From Heritiera littoralis (lineage: Eukaryota; Streptophyta; Magnoliopsida; Malvales; Malvaceae): a stretch of 64,000 nucleotides of DNA. The position numbers and the translations under genes are program-made. Below the pieces are notes generated by a model, which was not told the origin of the DNA, made no database searches, and worked only from the letters and a program-made list of their open reading frames with translations. The stretch's first letter is position 1. The number at the start of each line of letters is the position of its first letter. Shown here piece by piece: positions 11,215-21,037 of this stretch. Location of the stretch: the NCBI GenBank assembly GCA_031772115.1, contig JAPDPK010000002.1, forward strand, positions 13,734,501 through 13,798,500, given 5' to 3'.

Positions 11215-11391
11215 AGGCCCCAGTTCACCAAGCAGGGTCACCTTACTCACCCGTACTGTCCGCTTTGGGTCCAGGTCACTAAGCAAGACCCTCAAGGATT
11301 TCTTTCGCGTCCGAAGTGACTTGAACCCTTGACTTTCTCAAATGTCAAGTCACTCCTAACCAATTATCTGCGATAACCCCAAATTCCTACT
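11215..11391 (-). repeat. possible tRNA-derived SINE fragment
   Basis: The minus strand reads GATAATTGGTTAGGAGTG followed about 30 bases later by GGGTTCAAGTC, spaced like A and B boxes of a polymerase III promoter. The end of the unit and any target duplication cannot be seen. It could also be ordinary LTR sequence. Confidence 0.3.
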
Positions 11392-13278
11392 TAATAAATA
11401 TAAAATCGATATATTGAATTGGAGTAAAAGGATTTTTATGGAATTTTTAGAAGAATTAAGAGAATTATAAAGTAGTAAACTAAATCGAAATGTCATGAGG
11501 AAATTAAGAAATTAAATTTTAGTGTACATGACAAGGATGTATGCTACTAAATAGTAGGATTATCAATAAAATTAATACACACATATATCATATGTATGTA
11601 TATAAATTTAATACAAGCAAAATATATGTGCACATATAAAAGAATAATAATGAGTGTGTGTGTATATATACATATATATATAAATCAAGTGTATACATAT
11701 GTATATAAATAAATGTGTAGTGAATATATACTATATACAAAAAATATATATTGTATATTAAAAATATAATTATAAAATAAAACTAAATAATAATAATAAT
11801 AATAAAGAGTTAATGGAGTTTGGTGGGAAATTTCCCACCAAACCCACGTGAGTGGTTTGCCAAAGCAGACCACTATGAATTTATTGGCTTTAACAAAACC
11901 AACTAATAAGAAAAGAAAAGAAAAGACATGAGAGAAAGATTGGAGCTTGGCTGGACAAAAAGGTGTCAATTGTGGTTGTTGGAGCAGTGAGGCAGCGGCG
12001 TTCCAGTGGAGTTTAAGGGGCTGATTCGGGATCTTGGCAGAGAAAAGGAGTGGGGCTATTTAGGTATCTAATAAAAGTGAGATCCAGGGCTAGGTGAGGC
12101 TGAGAGAAACAGGGACAGGCTCTGCTATTGGAGGCCGACGATAGGGCTGAAGGGAGGTTGATGAGGTACGGTTCTTGTGGCTGAAACACAACTAAGTGGG
12201 CTACTGTTTCGGGATGAAAACTGAGTGAAATGATGGCTGTTTAAGGGACTATTGAGCAAAAAAAAAAAGCTTGGGCAGCAAACAAGGGTGATTTTTAGGA
12301 TTCAAGACGGACTGTTCAATGATGAAATGAGTGTTGAACCAAGGGAAAATGTAGAGGATTTGAAGTGGTTTTTTGGCTGAAATGGTGCAGGGAAAAGAAT
12401 TTGTACGGGGGTTGTTTTAGCTGCTATTTGGGCCAAAATAGTCAACAGTAGCAGGGATTTCAGGAGGCATTTGGGTGCTGGTTTTTAAGGCTAGAAAGTG
12501 AATAAAAATGGGCACTGATCAAGGCTGTACCGAGAGCATTGTTGGGTGGTGAAATATGGTCTGAACATGGGCTGTTTGGGTGTTTAAAACGAAGTCTTTT
12601 GGTGTGTGATTAAGGGTGGACCAAGAGGGAGGGAAGTTTGGTGTGGAGGAACAGAAAATGTGGTATATAGGTGAAAAATAAATAAATAAAATAAAAGAGC
12701 TGAAAATAAAATAGAAAAGTGCAGGGGAGTGAATTCACTTGGAGGTTTCATGGGCATTCTTAGAGAAGGAAGATCTGAGAATTTTTCATATAGTCAACTT
12801 AAAGGAAGTTGAAAATTATGGAGGAAAGTCTTGACAAGGGTTCTAAGTAGGGACTCTTCTCGGTTAGATAGGGCAAGGACTTTAGGCAACCCTTAGAGCA
12901 AGGGGATAAGGCTATTCTCTCTTACTTGAGAATTTATATACTTGCATAGAGAATTTTTACTAAAGATATGTATGCATATATAGGGCTGTTGAAACACAAA
13001 GTGATTGTTGATTTGATGAGATATGCGGCAAACATTTCCTAAGCTAACAAGGATATACGATCGGTTAAGGGGTTTGCAAAAGTAAGGAAAATATTATGAT
13101 ATTGGTTTAAAATTTGAGCGAATATATGGTACTAATGAAATGATGAAAATAAGTAAAGGATTTTAATGGATTGTTCATGATGTGGAATCATGTTATTTCT
13201 TTTTATTAATTCTTAATGTAAGAATTATATATAATTGTAATATTGGTGAGCATATGAATTATTTAGCTGATAGCACAA

Positions 13279-13313
<35 letters not shown>

Positions 13314-14337
13314 GGGATTTGGTGATTAGCAATATATTCTTGAACGTGTACATGAAAGTCATAACCTATACTATGGGAAGGATGATACAGTTATGGAAAA
13401 TGATGGCCTTGTGATGAGATTATTTTGTAGGTGATAATATAATAATTGAAATATAAATAGGGATTTAGAAGAAAATAATTAGGTATAAATATTTAATTTT
13501 TTATCCACCTTAATGGTTGAATTATGATATTATTTAGAAAGCTTAAGAAAGGAATCGAGGATGATATTTTAGAAGCAAGGTGGCTATTATGGATATGTGG
13601 TATTCCTACGAATAATATTTATCTAGATTAATAATGCTTGGGTGAAATATATATTGATATAAAATTGTGATGTGTATTGGTTGTAGAGTTAACACATGGA
13701 AGTGGAAATATACCACTGGGCTAAATGTGCAAGGGTGGTTTTTAAAGTACCGAGCATTGGTACCATAGAGCCTATTTGGTGGATATACGCAGTGAAGGAA
13801 TAAAGAAAAGAGGATTTCTATTAGTAAGTTAGCTAAGGTAAGGGAATATACGGTAAATGCTTATTAATCCGCTCTGTTTGTGTATGTCTAAATTAATGTT
13901 ATTTAATACTTATGGATTTAAATGCATTCTTGGTTAAATTTCAAAGTATATTGGATTGAGCTTAAAGTGCAAAATGTTTGAGATTTGAACGGTGTCGGAA
14001 TTGGTAAATTAAATATATATTGCTTGATTGAGTTTTCTACATGTATTTGGTTGTGTTATGACGCTGGGTAGTGTTCTACCTATGCCGTCATAATGTCGAA
14101 ATTTCGTTAGAAATCATTTAAGCGAATTTCTTGGTATTAATTTAGATTTATAAAATGCCTTTAAAACCTCATGCATATTAAGCATCGTTACTTGTTATCG
14201 AGATAGTGGCTTTTAAGCATGATTTCATACGATGAGATTTTTAAAACTATAAGTATTTAAAATGATTCATGCTTTCAATACTCAACTCATATTGTAAGTG
14301 CTATTTCTAAACGAGTTTTGACTCATGAGACACGTGA

Positions 14338-14456
14338 TGATGGATAATGCCTGTGTGGCACTCGCCTGTGTGGCGTTTATTATGCCTGTGTGGCACATTA
14401 CGCCTGTGTGGCACTCTATGCCTGTGTGGCACTTGTTATGCTTGTATGGCATTGAG
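14338..14456. repeat. minisatellite of GCCTGTGTGGCAC units
   Basis: Six or so imperfect copies of GCCTGTGTGGCAC (or GCTTGTATGGCAT) occur at intervals of about 15-25 bases inside the solo LTR. Confidence 0.85.
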
Positions 14457-14463
14457 GCGCCTA

Positions 14464-14661
14464 CCTGTATATACACATTTCAAATTCCTCCTGTGTGTTA
14501 ATGGTTATCGTGTATATATATGAATTGTGAAATATCTTAGATGTTTTATGATCTTCCAGGCAACCTGTATATATACATTTCAGATTCCTCCTGTGTGTTG
14601 ATGGATATCTGTGTATATATATAAATTGTGAAATATCCTGGATGCTTTGTGATCTTCTAGG
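14464..14661. repeat. 100-bp tandem duplication
   Basis: Units starting CCTGTATATACACATTTC (14464) and CCTGTATATATACATTTC (14564) repeat with an offset of 100 bases and about ten differences. Both contain TCCTCCTGTGTGTT. Confidence 0.85.
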
Positions 14662-15703
14662 TGTCCGACAACTAGTCGTGACTTGTACCTCAGCTACTAT
14701 ATGATCATTGGTGCTAGGATGATTCATGATCATGGATAGAGCCCTAGTATGGGACTGTGACCACTGCTAGCTACAGTGGATGCTTTCATAGGAAGCTTAT
14801 CAGTTATTTTCAAAGATTCCGGTTATATTACCAAATCTCATAATTGTATGCCCGTCTCATAAAAATGTTTTTAAATGTATATCTCGATACTATTACAAAG
14901 ATGAACGAATGTATCATTTCTATTTTCACTGTATCTTGATTTTGTGAATGCGTGAGCACTAATATGTTTGGAAATTACTCGGTATAACATTTTATAGCTT
15001 ATAAATGATGGCATATCGACTTTGCACTATTTTCAATAAAACGCATTGAAACATAAGCTTTGCGCATTTGTTTACGCATAAACATGCATTAAGCATAGTA
15101 GGAACCTAACATCACTTAGCGTATATTTTTCTTATTGGGCATTAGCTCACCCCCTTCTTCCACCTCATAGGTTACTTCAGAGAGGCTCGAGTGCGAGAGT
15201 GCTACACTAAGAGCACGACTTATGTGCTGCTATGTTATTGCTTTTTATATTAAGGTATAACCTTTCATTTCTTTTGTTTATATTCCAGACGATAAGATTA
15301 TTTTCGGTATACACAGTGTACATGGATTGGGATGTAAGTACTAGGACTGTATCGAGAATTATATATAATTGCGCCTTGTAATGAATAGTATCTTGATAGT
15401 ATATCTTGATGAAAATATGACACTCTGGATGGTTTCTTGAGATGATTATTGTGCCACAGGTTGGAATTATTGTTGTGTTACAGAGTGTGGTTGGACAATA
15501 ATTATGTATAAAGGGACAGAGTTTTTCAACTTTGATTTTGGCACGCATTACGAGATAACTGAATGGGACCTTAGACAATTAGTCTTAAACAAATAAACAA
15601 GTAGTAATCTACTTGTTAGGTTTTAACTACACTGAGCGAGTGACAAACATAGTAAATAAAGGAAAAAGTTAGCCCGAAAATCCTAGCTTCTGAGGGCGTT
15701 ACA

Positions 15704-17244
15704 CATCAAGATAGTAAAGACCATTTTGTTCTCTAGCTAAACCAATCACCTTCTTCGTTTGTAGGTCTTGAAATATACAAAAATCAAGAAAAAATTGAAC
15801 TGAACATTGTAATGCTTTAGTAATGCGACTAACAGATAAAAGATTGAATTTGAAGGAAGGCACATGAAGAACATGATCTAGATAAAATTCAGTACTAAAT
15901 CTCAAAGATCCTAGATGGGAAACAGGAACTTCATCACCATTTGGTAATTTTAATGGAAGGCCATTGTGCTCATGTACATTTTGCAAATTGTCAATGTTGT
16001 ATGTCATGTGATCACTGCAACTAGTGTCAATAATCCAAGAGTTAATAGTACTAGAGGAAAAACATGAAACAATACCTACTATGTTGCTTAAAGTATTAGA
16101 AGAATTAGAGTTACTTGTTTGAATGAGAGCTAATAATTGTTGAACTTGTTCTTGAGTGAAAGGTGAGCCATGGCTAAAGCCAATACTGCCTTGTTGAGTT
16201 ATAGTTGCAACAGATTGATTATTGTTTCCTTGAGTTGAATTCAATTTTGATGTATCATGCCTCATTGATTAAACTGATATCAAGTGGATTTGGAAACTTG
16301 TTCTCCCTTTGCTTGAGTGTTATCCATTCGAAAATTGGGATTTTTAGGTTTCTGGCGACAATGTGATTCTAAGTGTCCATCTCGTCCCAAAAACTACAAT
16401 GATAATAAGGCCGACTTCCTTTTTGACAATGTTGGATGTTGGAGTGAGATGCAAAGGAAGATGGATTGATGCTGTTAATGGCAGCCTTGGTTGATTGGTC
16501 TTGAGAAGAATGAGGTGCATACATAATGATGAATCGTTGCTTTTCTTCTTGCTAAACAAGTGAGTATGCTCTACTGACAGAAGGTAATGGATTCAAAAGC
16601 AAGATTTGACTTCTTACATGAGCATTGGAGTCATTGAGGCCAATGAGAACTTGGATTAAACGATCACATTTTGTAGACCATTGAGTTCCTGAACTCCACC
16701 ACAAGAACAAGTGGGATAAACATTGTAAATAGCTAACTCATCCCATAAACCTTTAAGAGTTGTGTAATAAACTACAACTGAATCATTTTTTTGTAAATGA
16801 TTGGCTATAGCTACTTGAATCTCGAAGATGTGAGGAGCATTCTACTGCAAAAAATGATCTTGAAGGTTTGCCCAAACATCATGAGCATTTTTATGAATAT
16901 CACACTATTTGCAATCTATTTTGATACTATATTAAGAAGCCATGGCAAAACCATACTTTTGCAATGACGCCAATGGGAAATAAATGGTGAATCTGGGAAA
17001 TAAATGGTGAATCTGGAGAAGGTTCTTTGATAGTTCCATTAAAAAAACCCAACTTGTCTTTGGCTTCAAATGCCATGGTAATTACACAGCTCGAAGTGGC
17101 ATAATTGTCCCCTTTTAAGACTTGGGAAACCAACAAGGTACCTAGACTAATAAAGTGATGAATGAAATATGGAGATGATAAGCTTGAATCATTGTTGTTT
17201 GATGAAATGGTAGAAAGAGATGAGTTGGCAGTTGATTCTGCCAT
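15704..17244 (-). pseudogene. copia gag and protease remnant
   Basis: The minus-strand ATG at 17244 opens a gag-like N-terminus (MAESTANSS... with a KGDNYA motif) that soon shifts frame. A zinc-knuckle end, GHLESHC, is legible near 16350-16385 in a shifted frame. The segment 16265-15704 is protease-like: SWIIDTSCSDHM corresponds to the usual WIIDTGA(S/T)DHM, with the glycine after the catalytic DT replaced by serine. A FKFNLLSVS block and YYLDV follow. Broken and not functional. Confidence 0.85.
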
Positions 17245-17302
17245 TGTTATGGATGTATAAAGACAGAAATACATTATTTAAAGAAGAAAAACATGTTCTG
17301 AT

Positions 17303-17734
17303 TGTTAGAGTATGCCCTACAATTAATTGGATTTGGATTAAGTAATTTTAAAGGGCCCAAAAGACCTAATTTAGTTGGACTAAGCCTAAGGCCTTTTTAG
17401 GGTTTTGTTAAGAGGCACTATAAAAACAACATTAAGTCTAAAAGTTAGACAGAAGAACAGAATATTTTTATAGTCGTTCTGCCTCATGGAGCTAGCACTC
17501 TCAGAAAACAATTCCCTTCCTCCTCCCTTTGCTTCTGATCACATCTTGTCTCAGGCAAAGGTCTTGTTTTTGCGTCCTACTCGTGTGGATACCGTTAGAG
17601 GGCTTCTCTCAGCTAGGAGTCTTGAGTTAACGATAAATCAAGGGCTGTTCGTGGGCTGCCATATTCAAAAGTCGAACATTCCTACACGAGTACACCAAAA
17701 GGTTAGATTTTATCCCGAAATTAATCTTGTTGCA
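17303..17734 (+). mobile_element. 432-bp solo LTR nested in the copia leader
   Basis: It starts TGTTAGAGTATGCCC and ends TTGTTGCA. TGAT lies directly on each side (17299-17302 and 17735-17738), a short target duplication. A TATA-like CTATAAAAAC near 17421 fits an LTR promoter. No second copy or internal domain is present. A 83-codon frame starting at 17486 belongs to the LTR and is not a gene. Confidence 0.75.
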
Positions 17735-17831
17735 TGATCCTGATGATTTTGGTTTTGTTGATTTTTAATCTGCTGCTTATTTTCGTGTATGACATGATAA
17801 AACGAGACAACGAAACCTTGCACTGATACCA

Positions 17832-18016
17832 TGAAAGAATTGTAAAGAATATATTCACTATATTCTTGTAAAGAAGATGAGGTAATATATACAACTGTGA
17901 TCAACGGTAATAAAAGCTAAGATAGGAAAACAAATATGTAGATGATCAATACTTAAGCCTAAAGACTAAAGAAATTAAATCTAATTAAATCTACATTGAT
18001 TGACTGTTGTTTATTA
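17832..18016 (-). repeat. 5' LTR of the copia element
   Basis: 185 bases, partner of 7849-8022. It ends CTTTCA on the minus strand directly before the primer binding site at 17831-17820. The outer edge at 18016 abuts the target duplication GGAGG. Confidence 0.85.
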
Positions 18017-18021
18017 GGAGG

Positions 18022-18437
18022 AAATGTGGCTTGGGAAAGGGTTGTAAAAAAATTATACATAGAATATCTGCAAGAAACAGGTTGATTCTTTGAGAAAATT
18101 CGAAATCTGCTAGGGATATCAGGCAATTAGATCCCATTTGTGGAGCCGAGGGATGTTACAGTCAAATTTGAGAAATATACATGTAGAACTTGTTCCTCTC
18201 TAGTTCTTGGTGTAATTCAGCTTTAAGTTTAATTAGGAAAAGATCTACCATACCAATGTCTCACGTTAACGATAAATATCATTTAAATTAAATGAATATT
18301 TTAATATTTAAATGAATAAATATGAATATAATATAAAAAAATTTTATCAATCGCGATAACGGATATATATTAAAAATAAATATTGGTTCGTGACTATTAA
18401 ATGAATATTCTATATCTAATGAAAGGAATACCAATGT

Positions 18438-18475
<38 letters not shown>

Positions 18476-19804
18476 TTATACTATGAAACACAAACCGTGT
18501 TAGCAGCATCAAAACTAAAAGTACCCAGATAGATAGCATAACTCAAACATATGAAAGTAGTAAATTTTATTCCTGTTCGCTTAGTTTACTCTGAAGTTTG
18601 AGAGCTTTCGTTGAAAATTTTTCAAATATAAATTTGATTTTGCGGGATACTAATGGCAGCTGTTGCTTCAGTTCGAGAAATTACCCTACTATTTACCTTC
18701 GGTTTCAAAAGGTTTGCTCCATTTTGTTCTCTTTTACCACTTAGTATGTATTTGATTGCCAAGAATGTCCACATGTTGAAGGAAAACGAACATTTGGAGT
18801 ATTACCCATCTTTCTTTTGACCGTGAATCTTGCTTGTGTTTATCAAGATTCTCTTTTCAGATTTTAATGTATGATGATTTTGTGAAAGTTTATGGTTATA
18901 AAATTTAATGGTTTATACGAAATTTTCTTTGCTTTGCTTCAATTAAGAGACAAAAGAGAAAGAATTTTGCAAATTTAAGTAAAGTTATGTCCTTTATTAA
19001 CATTCAAGAGAAATAGATTCTGGGTTTTAAAGATGGACTATGATGAAATTCTGTTCTTGAAGTCTTTTTGGCTTTAGGTTCTGAAGGTGTCTGCAAAAAG
19101 GAAATACTAGTAGGACCTTTTTCCTCAAATAGAAAATTTGAACTGTATGTGTCAGGGACTTTGGTGACAGATATTCCTTCTTCTTTTTTTGCATTGAATC
19201 TTTTCTCATCTTCTTTTATTTTGTTCAAAATGACTCCTTTTTATCTATACAATTCCATTTGCAAACCACAGAAGCAGCAGGCCTGTGTGACCTTCATCAC
19301 ATGGACCCTTTTGTAGCCTTTGGATTTTTCATTGCTATTGAAGCCAAACGTATTTCAGCATCAGAATATTCTTTGGAAATGGCTGCATGCAAGATATATG
19401 AGTAAGGCATCGATTTAGCTGAACACGATGAGGACGTTATCGGGTTTCCTACAAATAAGAAGGGGACAACCAGAACTGAATGAACTTAGTTTCACTTGTC
19501 CAAAGGCCGAAAAGAAGATGAATTCATTAAATGTAGAAGTTAGGATTAGATATAAACTTGAAAAGGTTAGATAACTTCTCATTTTAACTATAATGTATAT
19601 TCTAGTTAAGAATTTCTTGGCTTTGTAGGATATGGGCTTTCTCAGTAATCTCACTATGAACGGAAATAGTGTGATTGTGCTATATAGCATGTGGAAACTT
19701 TTCTGCTTAGTTTTTCTCTCTCTTTTCAAGTTCATCGAAATTTAATCACCTGCATTTATTCCCAAAAGATATTAGTTTTACTATTATCTTTGTAAACACA
19801 TCAG
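18022..19804. other. mostly intergenic; possible decayed first exon near 18655
   Basis: AT-rich, with a TA run at about 18440-18470. Around 18655-18830 a plus-strand run starting ATGGCAGCTGTTGC has gene-like composition and could be the decayed 5' end of the CRM pseudogene downstream. No homologous domain can be read in it. A minus-strand fragment within this stretch is listed separately. Confidence 0.35.
18990..19400 (-). pseudogene. unrecognised minus-strand 3' gene fragment
   Basis: A 74-residue minus-strand frame (19228-19004) is rich in charged residues (NKIKEDEKRFNAKKEE near its start), ends with a stop, and is followed by AATAAA on the minus strand near 19000. Upstream, other frames carry plausible peptide (HAAISKEYSDAEIRLASI) but with stops. 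It looks like the 3' end of a decayed gene or retrocopy. I do not recognise the family, and it could be chance. Confidence 0.28.
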
Positions 19805-21037
19805 GCCAAAAGAAAGGAAGTTTGGTTGATTGAAAAGTTGAGAAAATATGAGGTTCTTAAGGCCCCAGCCGAACCATATGATCCTGAACTTTTAACTGAG
19901 GAAGAGAAACACTACCAAAAGCATACTGGTGAGAAGAAAAAGGATCATGTTCGAGTTGGAAGACTAGGAGTATTTGGAGGTGTTGTTCTCAACATGCATC
20001 TCCATTGGAAGAAACATGAAACTGTTACTTGCAAGCCATGCAAACCAGAGCAGTTCATGAATATGCTGAAGAACTTGCTCGACTTAGCAAAAGCATTGTG
20101 ATTGGCACCAAACCTAACAATACTATAATATTCTACCAAGGAAAGAATTATGCTCAACCAGAAATTATGTCTCGCCAGATACCCTATCTAAAAACAAAGT
20201 AGTATTTCTTTCCTTTTCCTTGATTATTTCTTGGTTTTTTGGTGTAAGCACAGGTATCCTCATCCGTTTTACGGTTTGAGATTAATTCTGTTTAGACCGG
20301 AAGTGGTAAACGGTAAAGCCTTTCCAACAATGAGGACTCTAAGACTCGAACTCTGTTCAAGTACATAGGAAAGAAGTTCGCTTTCAGTTCTTCCAACCAC
20401 TTGTTGGTTTGATTATTTCTTTGTTGCTTATATATTAGAAGTTTCTTAACTTTTCCTCCCTTGAGAATTAATTGGTGCTATTCTAAGTGGTTTCACATGT
20501 TTCCATTCATCCGTACTTGCATCAATGCATGGAGCTAGTAATGCATCTATGTTTTTTAATATTTGTTTTTCTTCTTGTGTGTGTGCATATGAAACACAAG
20601 GTAGTTGGCTTATTATGTGTTTGTAGAAATTGATGCTTCAATGTTTATGACTGGAATATTGGGCTGGTCTAGCAGCTTGGGACCCATAATGGTTGCATGC
20701 TATCATGGGAAGCATGATTCAGTTATGCGCTTAATATATCTAATTTTTTTTCTCCTTAGTGAAGTTGTTTGCTGTTAAAAAAATAATGCAGTTGCTTCTT
20801 TGTGGCTGACTCTTCAGTGAGAGTCAACAGTTTATCCCTTCTTTTTTTCAATGCGTGATTTCAATATAATATTTGCCTTTTATATTCAAATATTGTGGGC
20901 TTTGGAAAAATATAAGTACGAACAATCCCTTGATCGTACAAGTGAGTTAATTGAGAAGTTGGAGAAGGAACTTCAAGAGTATCTTGAGCATAAAGCTCAG
21001 TACAAGAAAGCAAAAGAGGGTGCACAACAGGGTTTCC
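19805..21037 (+). pseudogene. CRM (CRS1/YhbY) domain protein pseudogene
   Basis: The CRM domain binds RNA; plant members act in organelle intron splicing and related RNA work. After an AG at 19803-19804, frame 19805-20053 gives a CRM-domain start: PELLTEEEKHYQKHTGEKKK, then VGRLGVFGGVVLNMHLHWKK and CKPCKP. A one-base loss after 20053 shifts the frame. The rest (VHEYAEELARLSKSIVIG, PNNTIIFYQGKNYAQPE) continues in another phase to about 20200. A last block at about 20898-21037 (LEKYKYEQSLDRTSE, EKLEKELQEYLEH) matches the family's C-terminal coiled coil, but no AG acceptor precedes it. A gap of about two residues before CKPCKP is also likely. The closest relative I recall is the single-CRM-domain protein typified by Arabidopsis At3g25440. 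The frameshift, absent acceptor and missing 5' exons point to a pseudogene. Confidence 0.78.

Larger units (their letters stand above)
10824..15703 (+). mobile_element. 4.9-kb solo LTR, Ty3/gypsy-like, nested in copia
   Basis: The segment begins TGTGATGCC and ends GGGCGTTACA (TG...CA). It is flanked by TATCA (10819-10823) and CATCA (15704-15708), a 5-bp target duplication with one change. No direct repeat joins the two ends and no gag or pol is visible, so it looks like a single very long LTR rather than a full element. GCATTAGCTCACCCCCTTC near 15138 and a GCCTGTGTGGCAC minisatellite recall LTRs of Tekay/Del-type chromoviruses, from memory of that family. Removing it restores phase in the copia frame, which fixes the boundaries. 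The orientation (plus) is inferred from the TG and CGTTACA ends. Confidence 0.72.
7849..18016 (-). mobile_element. degenerate Ty1/copia LTR retrotransposon
   Basis: LTRs at 7849-8022 (3' LTR) and 17832-18016 (5' LTR) bound the element, and the 5-bp duplication GGAGG occurs at 7844-7848 and 18017-18021. Next to the 5' LTR, the minus strand at 17831-17820 reads TGGTATCAGTGC, a primer binding site like that for initiator tRNA-Met. Next to the 3' LTR is a polypurine tract, AGGGGGAG, at 8023-8030. Gag, protease, integrase, reverse transcriptase and RNase H appear in the Ty1/copia order on the minus strand. All are broken by stops and frameshifts, and two later insertions split the element (10824-15703 and 17303-17734). 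Without them it would be about 4.86 kb, a normal copia size. Confidence 0.93.

Noticed and set aside
17486..17737. 83-codon plus-strand frame
   Set aside because: It lies entirely within the solo LTR downstream of its TATA box and ends at the LTR edge.
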